DNA of 64,000 bases from Pyrocephalus nanus. Taxonomy: Eukaryota; Chordata; Aves; Passeriformes; Tyrannidae. Position numbers and translations under genes: made by a program. The stretch lies in NCBI GenBank assembly GCA_038380795.1, contig CM076267.1, forward strand, positions 7,113,501 to 7,177,500. Reading direction: 5' to 3'. Numbering within the stretch: position 1 is the stretch's first letter; every line of letters starts with the position of its first letter. Shown here piece by piece: positions 46,331 through 60,300 of the stretch. The notes beneath the pieces were generated by a model, which ran no database searches, was not told the origin of the DNA, and saw only the letters and a list, made by a program, of their open reading frames with translations.

Positions 46331-49300
46331 CAAAACTACATAGCAACAAAATAATGCTACTGTTTTTTCTTATTTAAAAGCAAAGATTAAAAGAACAGGA
46401 TTAACTTTGAAGCTGCATGTCAAATGTTCTTTGCATTTGAAATATCTGAAAGGCTAAAGCAGCTAAAAGCTTATTATTATAGTAAAATGCTTATTCAATT
46501 GTAACACCATGTTAAAAATTGGGGCTGAGAGTAGTCACTGAAGTTGTTGCCTTAATAAGAACTGGCTGAGGTGGTGGATAGTGACCAAAGGGTTTATTTG
46601 GTCTGCTTAGACATGGAGCATGACAAGTTCTCTCTTGTCATGTATCTTATACGAAAACTTCCAGCGCTGCAAATTGCTGTTAAATGCTGTTGGCTTGTAA
46701 CAGGATTCTGACCACATTTCTTGCCCATTACACCGGTGTATGTTTATGTAGAGGTAGTGGGAAATGGCTGAGTGTGGGCGATGGGCCAAGGGCATCACAA
46801 ATGAAGCTCCCTGGAGTAGTGTAAGGGATGACTGTGGTCCACAGGCACGCTGAGCCTCTGCTGTGTGTCCTGCCCAGATGAAGGCAACCATCTGCATGGG
46901 TCTGGCTGTGAGTGCACAGCTCCTTCACCTGGGCACTGCACGTGGGAGGGATGAAGCAGGAGCTCAGAGTCTGATTTCTTCAAAGCTGACTTATTTGTAG
47001 ACGCTGTTGGAACAGATTGCTCCTCTGTATCCACTATGGCGGATTTTTCTTCTCCTGCATAATAGTCAAGTTTCTTTCATTTTCTGCTGTTGAAAAGTGG
47101 TTTTGTTCCTAATATCAGCAGTATTATAAGCATCGTACAAAAGTGCCAGTCTTTGCTCTCCTTCACTGGGAGAATTGCTAAGGAAGCCCTTGCTGAACCT
47201 CAGCCAGGATCCTCACCCAGAGAGGGAAGCCTGGCATCGTTAGGAGGAGCCCTCTGTGCGAGTGGAGGTTCAGTGGAGTTTACTCTAACAAAATTCCAGA
47301 AACGTGAAACTGATTCCATACTGGAGGTAACGTGGAGAGAGGGAAGTAGGAGTGTTCCTGATGTAGGAGGCATAACTAAATAAATCTCTCTAGACCAGTG
47401 GCAGGAAGTGTATGGAGGAGTGGAGTGAGGGGGGGTTTTGCTTGTTTATTCTCTCCTCACCCCCCACATATTTTCTCATAAAATATCTTTAGGCATTTGG
47501 TTTGCAATTAAAAGGTCAAAACCTCCTCAAAGGGAATATTTGCTTTTTCCACTAGAACATATTAGGTCACTGAAGCAGTGCAAAAATGCGAGGGGCTATT
47601 TCCAGCAGATGAACTAAATCCTTAAAATAGGATTAACCAATTTTGTAATTTGCCTGTGATAGTATCTGAGCAAGGAAGAGGGAGGGTGGTACGTGTCTTT
47701 TAGAAGTTGTTTTTAGGATACCTGTGTTAAGCTATTCAATGCTGTACTAATGCCACATCTCAATTTTCCATAATTTTTCACACGTGCAAATGAAGATCTT
47801 GATATCACGCTGGAGAACACAACTGCAACTTCTACAGGGCTGTGGCTGTATCATCTTCAACTTTTGCCAATATTAAGTGGTTTCAATGTCATACCTGTTT
47901 GCAAATCACAGTATTAGAAATGCCTGGGGTTAACATGATAACCAGGCTTTGCCAGCTGCGTGGGGATTGTTGTGAGGGTTTAGCAAGCACGAGGAGGCGG
48001 GTGGCCATTAGGGAGACTTAACTTAAATACCACATCTATTGAAATGGGGAGGGGGGACTGGTTCAGTGACCCAGGCATATGCTGAGCTGTGGCTGAGTGA
48101 CAGGAGTGCTGTCATTCTGCAGTAATTAGGCAGGTATGTACAGACCTTCCTTGGAAGAATGGTTCCTGAGAAATGGTTTAAAGGGTGGTTTTGTTTTTTT
48201 TTTGCAAGTTTGGGAATAAGATATTGTAGAACAGTTAGTTTTTATGCTGAATGAGAGTGACCCAGTCGATGACAGGAGCAGTTACAGAGTTGTCCTTCTG
48301 CCATGGCTTGGCACCTGTGCGGATTTCTGTGAGACAGAGTTTTCAGCCCCTGCTCTTCTTTCCTACAAGAACTGGGAGACATGGCAGTGTGATTTGAAGG
48401 CTTGGGACTTCCGGCAGTGCACAGCAGGAAGGTTTTCTTTCCTGACTCATCCAAGCCCGATGGCATGGCCAGTGGGCTCATGGCTGGAGCCTGTCATCAG
48501 CAGCACAAGGCTGGTCCTGCCAGCCCTCGAATAAATGCTTTCTGACCCAGGGTCATGTCACCAGGCCTGAGCCACTGACACTCTTGCATTGGCACTGACC
48601 AGTTGCTGAGCAGGCAAAAATGTTACATATCCCAGGTTAAGTGCCAGGATGCTGCACTGGGATGGTTCAGGTCTTTATTTCCAGTAAATCCCAAGAAAAT
48701 TTCAAGTTTTATAATAGATCCTTTTTATATTATGATAGGTTGCTTAAGTCCTATTTGTTCTCTAAAGTATCTTCTGCTTTGCTGAGCTTCCAGAGCAAAT
48801 TCCTGTCTTCCTGCACCCCTCCTGCAGTTGTCAGTTCCTGCGCTACCTTCCACTGACTAGCAGTTCACATACTTGCTATGTTCTATGTTTCCCCAGTCCA
48901 TACACTGTGAAAACATCTTTCCTTTTCTATGTATGCTAAACCCTACTTTTCATTCCTCTCTTACAACTTTTCAGTGTACTTGAAAGTGTGTTGTGATTGC
49001 CAAATCCTTAATTAAGCAAATTAATTGTTAGTTGAGTTGAGCCAAACATTTGGGTAAGGATCTTGTATGAAAAAAGGCTAATTAAAAAAAAAAAAAATCT
49101 AAAAATTCAATAGTTGCAAAATTCAGCACAATATGTTTAGGTATAGAATAGATTGTTTTAATTTCAGTTTTATTTGTGTGTTTATTGACGATTGAACAGC
49201 CTTCTGGCTTATGTAATATGGTGCAGAATAAAGCTGATGTGCAAGGCTATAGGGAAATAAATAACACAATCTGATTTGCACAGTCTGTTTCCATATCGCC

Positions 49301-49559
49301 GGCATGATGAGCTACTTTGTTGTTTGAATGGAGCAAATGATGTTTGGATTCAGTTGATTTATTGACAGCTCTGTCAAACTGTCACAAAATGAAACAATAA
49401 TGCAGCCACTAAATATTGCAGGGAAACATGGGGAGGAGAGCAGGGCCTGCCAGGAGGGTTACCCCAGTGATGTGCAGGAATGCCATCCCCATGGGGAAGC
49501 GCTGCGTTCTCTCCGACGGGAAAAAATGAACCGCTATTCACACGCTTTCCTTTCCGCAG

Positions 49560-49623
49560 GGAGAAGCTGTCTGTGGCTCGGCTGCAGCGAGAAGTTGCAC
49601 AGAGTAAGAGTGAAGGAGCCATG
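49560..49623 (+). CDS. NCKAP5: NCKAP5 coding exon B
   Basis: A 64-bp exon begins with the last base of the split Arg codon, then encodes EKLSVARLQREVAQSKSEGA plus M, and ends in phase 0. This is the coiled-coil segment that directly follows exon A's LWR in NCKAP5. The acceptor is TTTCCTTTCCGCAG at 49546-49559 and the donor is ATG|GTAAGC at 49623/49624, both canonical. The heptad-like Leu/Val/Ala spacing continues the coiled coil. The final Met codon sits in a fair Kozak context (G at -3, GCCATG) and could be the start for transcripts from the CpG-island exon. No stop codon occurs in the assigned frame, whereas the frame joined to ATG 22314 meets TAA at 49605. The following exon is not in the window. 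Confidence 0.85.
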
Positions 49624-52600
49624 GTAAGCTGCAGCTACTCGCTGCTTTGCAATTCTTGTCTTACTGCCTCAGGCCATCGGTACGTTTGGTCTTGCTGAAG
49701 GTGGTCACTGGAGCACTGAGGCTGTCCTGGACATGGCAAAGAGATGCCAATGATGTATTAAATGTGAGGAAACTCAAGGCTCTACCTTGGCTTCCTTGGA
49801 AAAACCATGGTAGAGAAAAGCCGTTTCCTTTTCCTGCTGATGTTCCTTACTGGAACTGGAAGCAAGGCAAGCACAGAAATGCAATTTTGGATCAAAATGT
49901 AGTAGATTTATTTGCCTATTAAATCTTAGCCAACTACAGAAAAAAATGGAAGAACACAAGCGTGAAAGCTTAAAAAAAACCCTCTCAATCTGATAATTTT
50001 GTAAATCATGTAATGCTTCTAGTATCTTTATTTTTCATGTAGCAATTCATGAGATTAGCCTTGTGAGCAAAAGATGAAATGGCAGATTTTTGGTTAACCG
50101 CAAACCTCAATTTATAGAGTGCCTTATCTCTTCAAAACAATTTTCATTAGGAGCCAACATGTGCTGAGTGTGCTTAATTACTTAATATCTAAGGAACTAT
50201 TCCCATCTGTTAAGGAGTTTGTATGTCCCTGTCTTAAGATAAAATGTCTTAAGCTTCCATGGGATAAAGCAGACCCGTTCAAAAACCTTAAAATCCAAAC
50301 AAGTCCCCTTGAACATACTCATGGAACTGCTACTGATCTGAGTGAGTTACATAGTTGGTTGTGAAAGAATTTAGTCCCAAGTTTGTTTAACTTATTGGGG
50401 AGCAGCTCTAGAAGGTCTTGGGGAGTGGATGCTCCATGAGCTGGATGATGCAGAGTCCTTAAAATCCCACCTGCCTCCAGTGAGTGCATTTTATAAATCC
50501 TTAGTGATTAATACAATGAAGTCAGATTTGGAGGGACCTAAGTAAGTCTCCTTACTTAAGTAAGGAAAAACCAGCTCTGGATCTATTGCTCTTACCATGG
50601 CCCCACCTGGCTCTGTAGATCTGGGAGTGCCTCATGGGGTCTCTACTGGGACAGGGGCTCTGAATGCCCTGTAGAGAAGAAAAGGAGATGAGTAGGGTTT
50701 GCTCAAGCAGGTATGGCTGATTTGCCCTGAGCCCCTGCTGCGTGCCCAGCTTGGCTGTGGGAGTCTCTGCCCTCTCCTATCCCAACACCACCCCGATGTG
50801 CCTGCCATAGGTCAGCGGCAGGGCTTTGTTGACCACAAGAAGATTTTGAGATGGGGTTTAAGCAGTCGGGAAGCCTGGCCAGTGGGTAATGTGTGTGCAT
50901 GGGCACAGAAGTCCTGGAGGAACTGAGGAACAAACTTTTATCAGGTTAAGTTGCAATCCAAGAGTCTGTGACTGAGATAAAACTCCTGCTGCCTCCAGGA
51001 GGAATTTTGCCTGAGGAAGAATGGCAAAGATCAGGCATTGGGTTTGCAATTGCATTTCAGTTTTCAGTGTAAATAAATGTCAAAATCTGGGAAGAGCTGT
51101 TTACTCTATTTGAAATATTTCCTTTAATTTTTTTAAACTAGCATTCCCTTGGAGGCATAGCACTAATATAATATATTGAGTGTAAAATATACTTAGTGGG
51201 ATAATCCAAAACTTTATGAAATGAGCAATACTGATTAACCTTCTGGAGCTAGTAAGGCTTTTGGTATATATACCAACCTCATGGTCTCATCCGTGGAGTT
51301 TCAGACAGTTCTTGTGCCTTTCCCTATGGGCTTGTGGGATTAATCACATCTCCCTGCTAACCAGGGTGTAATTTTGTATAATTTGTTGGAGGGCCGAGTG
51401 TTGTAACCCATTAGGAGGTGACAGGTAGCTCTATGGGTGTGCAGTCTTCCCTCGAGGTAAACACTGGGTAGTTTTTCCCCTCTTCCCTGAGGGATAATAT
51501 CCACAATTATCCTGCAACTAGAGCCGAGGGCAAGCGCGCCTGTAGAGACAATTTCTTTGAAGCAGTTGATGTATGGAAAGTTCTTTGTGTCTCAAAGCTC
51601 GGAGCCGGTGATTTTAATATGAAACACAGCAGTCATTAATTAACATTAATGAACTTGCTGGGCTGTGAGCAGCATGAGAGCAGTGAGGGTCCAGGGGCTG
51701 GAGTATTTGAACACAAGAGGAGGCCAGGGATGAAGTAAGTTGCGTAGCTGTGTTGTCAGGGTGTGAAGTGAGGAGCCGGCAGCACACACTGGGTTTGGAG
51801 CAAACACTTCACAAGTGTTCATGGCAAAATTTCGGCGAGGGATTCTGAGCAAGAAGGCTTTTGGCAAACGGCGAGGCTTCCTCCGGAGAAGTGCTGGCTG
51901 CCGGCAGCCTGCCCGCAGGGCACCGGAGCCCGTGTGCTGCTCTTTTTGGTGTGATGGACATTCCCCCAGGACAGCATGGAATCCCCTGGGGCTGGCAGTG
52001 AGGAGGCCAGGCAGTGGTACCAGCCAGCCACAGGGCGCCCGAGGGGCTGTGCTAGCTGTCACCGGCTGCTCCTGTGGATCAAAGGGATGGCACCCCCTGC
52101 AGCCTCCCTGCCAGTGACGGGCCACAGCTTTATTTAATCACTAATTAGCTAATTGCCTTGACTCTCTCCCGTTTTGGTTTTGTTTGTTGTGCTGGTTAAA
52201 CTGCTAACTCCTTCATTTGGGAAGAGTGCAGGTGGCAGCATATGCCACCTTTAATGCCATGCTCAGTCTTGTGGAGAGCATTTCTTACACAGACATGAAG
52301 CGTGGCAGGAAGCACGATGAGCTGTGCTGCCACACTGCTGCCCTGCATCCCAGGAACTGTGCAAATCATTACATAAGCCTTTGGCAGGATGGCACCTCAT
52401 TTAATACCCTCTAGTGTTTCCTGCTTCTTTGAAAAAAAAAAAAAATTGTTTGGGTTTTGCTGTCACAGATAGGTTATGAGGGTAAGAGGTGACCACATTA
52501 TGTAAACCGCACTCATCTTTAGGGTGAGCAGGGTCAGTGAGAAGGGACTGTGTGCCTTGTCCCTGTGCGTGCTGCCCTGTCACTGGCATGCTGGAAGGAC

Positions 52601-55600
52601 ATGTGGTACAGTGGGTTTTCCCTGTCCTTCCTGCTCGGGTTCACCCAGCACCACAGGAACTGCTGCAGCCGAGTGGACACACGTAAAATCAATGACAAAT
52701 ACAAAGCATGCACCATAGAAACTACTTAGGCTGTGGTATCTTTGCTCAAAAATGGGTTTGTACATCTGTAAGAATAACATCTGGTGAGCAATGATGAAAT
52801 GCATGTTTATGAGGAGATGTTTTTCTGAGGACACTTCAGCTGAAGCTGGAGATCAGGCAGTGTGTGCTGTGTGGGGTACCAGTGTGTGGGCACCACAGTG
52901 CTCCCCAAAATGATGGGCTTTTAATATGTCCCAGAGTTATGTTTTTCATGACTGATTCGTTACTGAAAAGTAATATAGAAGATGAAGTGAAGACAATTCA
53001 TTTCAAATGAATGTTTATCATCAAAAATATACAAATAATCTGTCATATGTTTTTTCCATACGGTTGTATGGAAAATCTGATACCTCATAGATTGTAGTGA
53101 TTATGTATTTATGCCTTATTTTAGTTAGGAGAACTGAATAATTCAGACTGAATACCTGACAGTTGCTCAGGTTTCTTTATTTTATGAGCTACCATCAGTA
53201 AATATTGATTATCCATTATCAAAATGCAGAATTACTTACTGCCAATCCGTCTCCTGAAAGTTTAAGCAGCACTGAGCCGGGATTGCTGTTTGGCTCTTCC
53301 TGTCACTCACAGTCTTTAATTTCACAGTGTGCATGTTCACAGTTTTCTCAGTCATGTCTCTTCTGACTCATCAAGGATATTTTACCATTTTTTAAGGAAG
53401 AAGGAGAAAATCAGCTTGCCTGTGTACAGTTCTTACTGCATTTGATGGGGACTGTGCATGTGTCTGTGGTGACAGAGATCCCATTATTAAAATAGGCACC
53501 TTTCAAAGCAGATCACAAGTTTATTTTGAAACATAGTAAAGACTGAAAACTGCTTTAGTCATCAAAGTATTTCTTATTTTTAAAGTCCACGACTTTAGAC
53601 CTTTGGACACAAGACATGATCAGGAAAAGTGTTCATTTTGGTGAAGTTTTCTTAACAGTGAACTGTGCTGAGTTAGAAAAAATTTGAGAAAAATGCAGCC
53701 CACAGTTACATAGCAGAGTTCTCATGGCAGAGTAAGTATTGTGTTAGCAGAAACTAGTTTAAAAGCCTAAAGTGAGCCAAAAGTATACACGATTATATCA
53801 TGTTTTAATAACATGGATTAAGTTAATAGTTAGAAAAAAATGTTACCTTTTTTTATTTGATACCTATATTTATATCCATGTCACACAGTTTAGTTCGTTT
53901 GTGCTTCTCATCCAAGTCCTTTGATTTGACTCTATTTTCCATTAGTTCAGTGGCCTGTAACCTACATAAAAGAAATTGTACCACTCTGGCAATTTAACTG
54001 TGAAGGTTAAAGTGGGATGATATTGCCTTTTATATCTACATGGGATTCACTTAGGGTGGGCCCTAGGCTCTGATTTACTGTGTGTCCTGCTGCGTTTTTA
54101 AGTGATGCAAAGTGATTATCATGGGCTCTTCCCGGTACCCGTCTATTCCACACCTGCACCCTTTTGTTAAAAACCCACCATGTTAAGTGAATGTGAGGTC
54201 CCCACTGAATAGGTTTTCACCCTCCGGTAATCCTTCTGCATTAGATTGATTTATGAATGTATCAGATTCTTTGTTAGCACGTAAACCACTAATTAATTTA
54301 AAGCTCTCTGTGGAAAAATTAAAGCCCTGGTTAAGGCTTTCAACAGGCTCAGATGGTGCTAATAATGGAAAAACAAGTTATATTAATGAGTTTTGATGTG
54401 ATCAGCACAATTCTTGCTTTACAAACAGTTTTTGCAGTAAAACAGTGGAGGCTGCAAGTTTTTAAAAAAAGAGTGGAAGAAGAAAGAGCATGAAAAAAAC
54501 TAGCAGTGTCAGTAAGATGTCCCATTATTACAAGGAATCGAGTCACTTTCTGCTTGTTACAACTTTCTGAAAAGTAACTGTTTAGATATACTTAACAGCC
54601 TCTTACAAAACCATGGAAAGTGCAATCCAGCCTTTTTTCCAGGTTAAAACAGAACTTGTAATCAGCTTTGAAAAGATCTGCCTCTTCTCATCATGCACTG
54701 CCAAACTGGACTGCTCACATGGAGATGGATGTGTAGAAGTGCAGAAAAGGTCTTTACTGAAATAGTATTAAAAGCAGTAGAAAGTCTGATATTCTCAGCT
54801 TTCCAAATTCCTGTGGGTTTTGTGTGTAATTTCAGCTGTTTGCTCTTTTGCTCTAATTCAGGCTTTTAATGCACGTGCTAGTTTTTAGCGAGAATAAAGA
54901 GCAGATCAGACCCCAGCTTGCTAATGCTTTGTTGAGGTGGGTGACGTGAAGTTGAAAATAGAAAGCCAGATAAGTAGCTGAAAATGCACAGTTATAGAGG
55001 CAACCCATGAATGTAGGAAATTGTGCCTTTCCTGGGAGCTTCATTCACCTCTGCAGGCCCTCAGCACTGCCAGGGCTCTGAGACTCAGGCCACCGTCCTG
55101 GCTCTGTGCTCTGCACCGCAGCTGGCATTAATGCTGCCCCATTAATCAGCTAGCAGGGAGCCCTCTGAGCAGGAGCATGGTCAGCGTGCTCAGAGGCCCA
55201 GCTCTTAACATCTGCACTATGTACCTTGTTTTTGCAGAAGAGAGGGAATCCTGAGGTTGCTCTTGAGCCAGGGTCTTACAGATGGCAGCACAATGTGCTG
55301 CCACGAGCGCAGAGGCGCTCGCTGTCACCAGCATGATGAATCTCTGCCGTTGCCTCGGGCAGCAGGGAAGGCTGTTGTTGCAGGAGCACCCGGGTCATTT
55401 AAAAATAGAAGATATTTAGTAATAAATGAAGTGTTAAAGATGAGATACGAAAGGCTAAATTGTCTTTCCCAACTTCTGGGCCCTTACATCTGTGAAAGCA
55501 TCTATCTGTGCTTTAATTAGAAAGTAGCAGAGAGAGAGAGGCAAAGGAGCTGTTTTGAAATGTTGCTTTGAATGTTAAACATCCTAAACCAGAAAGATGC

Positions 55601-56154
55601 AATCTGACCCTTGTTCTGCCCTCTCTGTGAAGCTGTGTATTTATACACAGCTAGCCATCCTGTCTGGCTTCTTTTTCTGAGAAACTTCATCATACAGACC
55701 TCATGGAAAACTCAGTGACACTAGTAGTAGTTTTAGCATCCATAACGATTATTGAAATTCTTTACAAGCCTAGTTTAATGCTCCTGGACCTCATTAGTTG
55801 TTCATACTTCATTAAGCCAAATGTCCTCATTCACAACTTTGCAGTTTTATTTTCAGTGGTTTTTATTAAAACCTTGTGTCCTGGGTATCTTCTCATCGTT
55901 TGCTTCAAATCTGCAAATATGTAGATATTTTCATGTTTTGTAGTTTAAGGCTTTTATGGATCTTAAGGATTCCCTGTGACATAAACTTGATGACACCTTT
56001 CAGCTGTCGTTTTCCAATGAGATCCCGATTGCCTCTGCTCAGAACCGGCTGCCCTTCAAAGCATGGGTTGCTCTCCCCTGGTTAATTAATCTCCGAGTCA
56101 GATTTATTCACCAAATTGCTCAGTAAATGGTTACAAAGGATTCCCTCGCAGTTC

Positions 56155-56400
56155 AGGGGTCGGCAGGGATGGGGTGAGCGCGGCTGGGTCTGGTCCGGGC
56201 GCTCCCGGCTCCGCCCGCTCGCCAGGAGAGGGCGCTGCAGCCACGGGAAACGCTCCCGGTGAAACACGCGGGACCGGGAAGGGACTCCTGGTACTCGCCA
56301 TTCCAAAGGGAGCGATGCTCCGTCCGCAGTTTCGGTGGGTTTTGCTCTGCTCGCCACGGAATGTTGTCGTAGTCACCGGCACGGAGAGGCCAGCACTATA
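56155..56400. promoter_or_regulatory. Small CpG-rich patch with CTCF-like site
   Basis: Roughly 25 CpGs occur within about 245 bp in CpG-poor intron, with a GC box (CTCCGCCCGC at about 56210). It ends abruptly on both sides. A strong splice donor is not evident on either strand, which argues against a first exon and for an insulator or enhancer element. Confidence 0.4.
56222..56235 (+). promoter_or_regulatory. CTCF-like site
   Basis: CCAGGAGAGGGCGC fits the CTCF core with one mismatch, and flanking GCTGCAG continues the usual context. It has the same orientation as the site at 18550. Confidence 0.5.
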
Positions 56401-57285
56401 TCCAAAGGGGCAGGGATAAGTTTTTGCCGCTCAGCTTGGAGCTCACCGAAGTGGTCTGTACCCTCAGCAAGCTGCTGCAAGTATTTAGTAGATGTAGGGG
56501 GAAAAAAAAGTCAAACAGAATTATGTAAAAATCACTGAACATGAAGGGAAAAAAAAAAGAAAATACATCAAAATGCATTTATATAATGTTTGAACGTAAA
56601 ACGGGGCAATCTGTAGAAAGCATGCCATATCAGCTAAACTGCCCTCCAGTAGAAATTGCCATTTATAGATAACAAAGGCAGGGGATGTGCAAGTACAGAA
56701 AGGGCACATGCAGTCTCATAGCATCTTTGGGTGTATGGAATATTGGAATGGCAGTTGGCTCCAGCGTGAAGCAAATCCTGCTTTATGACTAGAAGCAGAT
56801 GTATCCTGCTCTAGGCAATACCTCACCGCCTAATAGGAGTGATGTGCCCATGCACTAATAACAGTGAATTGCAGCCATTTTCATATCAAAGGTTAAGCTC
56901 TGCAATCCTGAGCTCCTCCAGGCAATGGCAGGAGTTTACTCGAGTAAGCCACACACTCAGTGGATTAATATTTTTGCAAGGATGACCTGAATAGAGCCAC
57001 TGATCGGCAGGCTGAAAAGGCAGAACATTTTTGGTCTGGTTTTATCTCTTGCAAGAAAGGGATCTCAGGGAGGACAGAATTAGTCCCAGCTTCTGATGCT
57101 CTGAAGAGGAAAGGTGAATGTGTGCACTGGGCCAACAGTTTGAATTTTAATGCAAACCAGAAGGTAATTTTACACAGATTAGTAGTAGTGAAACTGCTGT
57201 GATATACTTGGTGTTGGAACTTTTTTCTCTAAGTAGTTGGGGAAATTAGTGTATTACAAGAAGTAAAAGAAAGCACTAGCTTTTA

Positions 57286-57349
57286 GTTGGGTTTTTTTTG
57301 TTTGTGTTTATTGTTTGTTTTTGGTGTTTTGTTTTGGGTTTTTTTGTGG
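57286..57349. repeat. T/G-rich low-complexity tract
   Basis: About 64 bases of T with interspersed G and almost no C, similar in kind to the tract at 29.8 kb. A shorter, similar tract follows near 57500-57538. Confidence 0.85.
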
Positions 57350-60300
57350 CCAGCAGTTAAACTGTTACTGTAGAGTTTATAATACTTACCAGCAACTGTT
57401 ATTGAAAAAGGTCTATTTCCATTGTTAGGTTGGAGAACAGAGAAAAATCCATTAATTTATCTTCTTAAGGCTTGGTTCATACTTCTGTGGGGTTTTATTT
57501 TTGTTTGTTTGGGTTTTTTTGTTTCTTTGGGTTTTTTTAATAAACCTCTTTTCTGTTATTTTCAGGATTTGCTCTTTAACCATGTAGGCCCACTTGTAAG
57601 ACCAAATAAAAACTCTTGTCTTACTGATTTGAGTCAACTGATTCAAAACTGGTCACAATACCCATTGCAGCAATTCCACCCTTTCCCTGATGTTTCCATA
57701 TTGGTATCAGCTCTTCTGGGGTTCTGTGGGGTGCATTACAGTATTTCTCATGGTGATTTGGGCTTGTTACTGAACTCCCTTGTAAAGAATAACTAAAACA
57801 AGGCAGAGAGAATGAAGTGGTGCAGAAATACCAAATTCCCAATTTCTTCCCTGTCCAGTCAAGCCCACTGTGGAGCTGAGCATTTCTATTGCTGGACAGG
57901 AGTATGGTATTTAATTTCTTCAGTGTTGTTGTCATGTAAACTTCAGCATCACTCTGATTTCTATGTTTTTTTGATATATGGCACTAGTGCTTGCACAAAC
58001 TAAGGGTTTTTGTCTGGGTTCAGGAGAATAACCTTTTTTTTTCCCCAAATTGGACAGAAAAAGTTACGAGGAGGGAGAGAAAGTTTCTATATAAAGAAGG
58101 AAAATTTATGTACCAAGAGTATTGCCCAATTCTGCTGCTTCCATTAAATGCCCATTTATTTAAATGCATGCAGTGTTCCTGGATCTTTTTTCATGAAGTT
58201 GGTGCTGACCCTTGGAACGAATCAGCTCAAGCAGTGCTTTAAATTGCCTCATGTTAGAGTAAAACTGTTTACTGCAACAAGTCTTTGTTCAGCATGCAGC
58301 CCCATGCAGCCCTGACCCATGACTGCTCTGTGGCACCAGGAGAGCAGTAAGGTACTGTTGGCCTGTCCCTCTGGGCAGACACAAACATATGAATGCAGGT
58401 ACAGAAAATAGTCTGTTACAGGTGAATAAAAGAGAGAAAGAAGAAACTGGGAAAAACTGTCGGCCCATTTCTGACTGCTGAACACTGCTGGTAGACAGGA
58501 AAACTAGTCACAGCTCATCTGAGCAAGATTTCAACTTGGCAATATTCTTTGTGCCACTAAGTTCCATGAACTTTCTTCTTCTTTTCTCTTGGCAGAGCAT
58601 AATCATCTCTCTCTGCAATTTCTCTCCAAGATTTAAAAGAAATATTAAAGCATAGTAAGGAAATAATATCTTCCTATACTAAAGTTATGTAACTTTGTAC
58701 AAATTCATATAACTTGAGCAATTGTGAGTCCCTATTTCTTTCCCCTCCCTGCTCCAGTCTCATAAAATTTAATTCAGTTTTTGCTTTGTCAGGAATTTGC
58801 TTTTACATACTTGCTGTTTGTTTTGGCTCCGTGTCCATTGCATTGTGATAAGGCATCTTTTGATATTCTATGGGATCTTTCATAATGAAGATCTCATGAC
58901 ATAGTTTTCCAAGTCTGGAAGTGGTGATCAGACTTGCTTGCATGTCCTGCAAGAGGAGACTGTCTAGACTGTGGGAATGACTGTGATGTTTGGATTGTGT
59001 TATTTCCATACCACTGGGCAGGATGCACTCTGTAGTTAGTCTGGAAATTAATGAAAGTGCCAGGCCTGATACAGGACCTTACCTGGCTGTGAAGTGGCTT
59101 TCCTTCATTCTCCAAACTGTATGGAAAAGTTGTGCTTTCCATGCACAACTTTGCTGTGTGACTTTAAATAACCAGGTGTTTAAAACCCCTGTTCACTACA
59201 TTCATTAAGGGTGTTGTTCTTTAACTTTGCTGTCCTACAAGGCCTTTGCCACCTAAATCCTTTATAATCTTGGAAAAGATTTAATTTCTGATCTAAATTG
59301 CTAATTTGTAAAACAAGCTGACTCTTCCGCTGTTTGTCTGTTGCCTGTGTAAGTAGTGAACTCTTTGGGGAAGAGGCAGGGTCTTACTGGGCTTCTAAAT
59401 AGTGCTGATTGCTGCTTGGATCCTGGGGTGCTGGTGTGCCATGAATAGTCCCAGCCCAGCGGCTTGGGATGAATACTGAGAGGGGATTTGGCTCAGTATG
59501 CACAGTTCACACAACTGTCATTTTGTAATTACATCTTTACGATGCACATTTGTGATTGGCATCCATGGTGACATTGCTTACTTAGAAATGATTTCTGAGT
59601 GTTGGAGAAAAATTATTATCTCTTGGGAACATCCTGTTCCTGGTAGTAAGTATTAAAAGGTGCCCTGCGGCAGTGACTGGCACAGTTTTCCGTTTAAGGA
59701 ACTTTTTCCGTGGATGTTGCTAGAGGAGCAGGTCAGAATTTCCAGGTGGTTGTTGGAAATCTTGTTTTATGTGCTATTTCCTGATGTAATTCATAATAAA
59801 ACACCTCAGAAGGGAAAACTTGTGATGTAGTAAATATGGTCAGAAACTACATGCACTAATGAGAAGTTGAAAATTTATTTAATGCTAAAAGTGGACCTTG
59901 AGAGTTGTCTGCTGTGATAGTCTAAAGGCAAGTTTGCAGTGGTTGTATCTTCCATCAGCGGGTAAGGGAAACCTGTCCACAAACTGAAATGGGTCAGAGG
60001 AGGTGAGTGGAAGTCGAGATGTGAAGAACACATGCAATCTAATGCATCTGAGAAGGAAGAGCTTGAGAAGGAACATAAGCAGGTCAGCAGAAACACCCTT
60101 GTGAACCACAGGAAAGAAGGATATTGACTCTGGAAATATGTTTAATTTAATAGAGACAGGAAGGAGAAACTTTTCTTAGTTTTGCTCTTTTCATGAAGCT
60201 AATGGCTTACAGTTAGGTGCCTGGGCAGGAGCAGGACCACCAGTACTCGTTGGCATTCACCCCTGTAAATGCACAGCAACTGAAACCTGAACCAAACCCT

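Larger units (their letters stand above)
9295..49559 (+). other. NCKAP5: 40.3-kb GC-AG intron between NCKAP5 exons A and B
   Basis: The intron has no additional coding exon that I can support; in the human protein as I remember it, the residues of exons A and B are directly adjacent. Contents: 9300-17240 is plain intron with a possible conserved block near 11.1-11.47 kb. CR1 fragments lie at 17.2 and 20.0-20.5 kb, a CRE and CTCF-like site at 18.5-18.8 kb, and a CpG island at 22.2-23.2 kb. 23.25-26.3 kb shows nothing definite. A poly(T) lies at 26.3 kb, a T/G-rich tract at 29.8-29.9 kb, a CpG-rich patch at 33.4 kb, an AT palindrome at 34.1 kb and a CT/AT microsatellite at 37.9 kb. An LTR lies at 40.1-41.2 kb, a 5S-like fossil at 44.5 kb and a hairpin pair at 45.1 kb. 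Stretches between these hold only unremarkable AT-rich sequence. Confidence 0.72.

Noticed and set aside
51646..52125. 159-codon minus-strand frame and Arg-rich plus-strand frame at 51815-52117
   Set aside because: No recognisable domain, no splice-site support and locally raised GC explain the openness; at most a conserved non-coding block.
55239..55400. Possible exon after TTTTTGCAG (55230-55238)
   Set aside because: The acceptor-like tract is fair, but the following frame matches nothing in NCKAP5 and has no clear donor.
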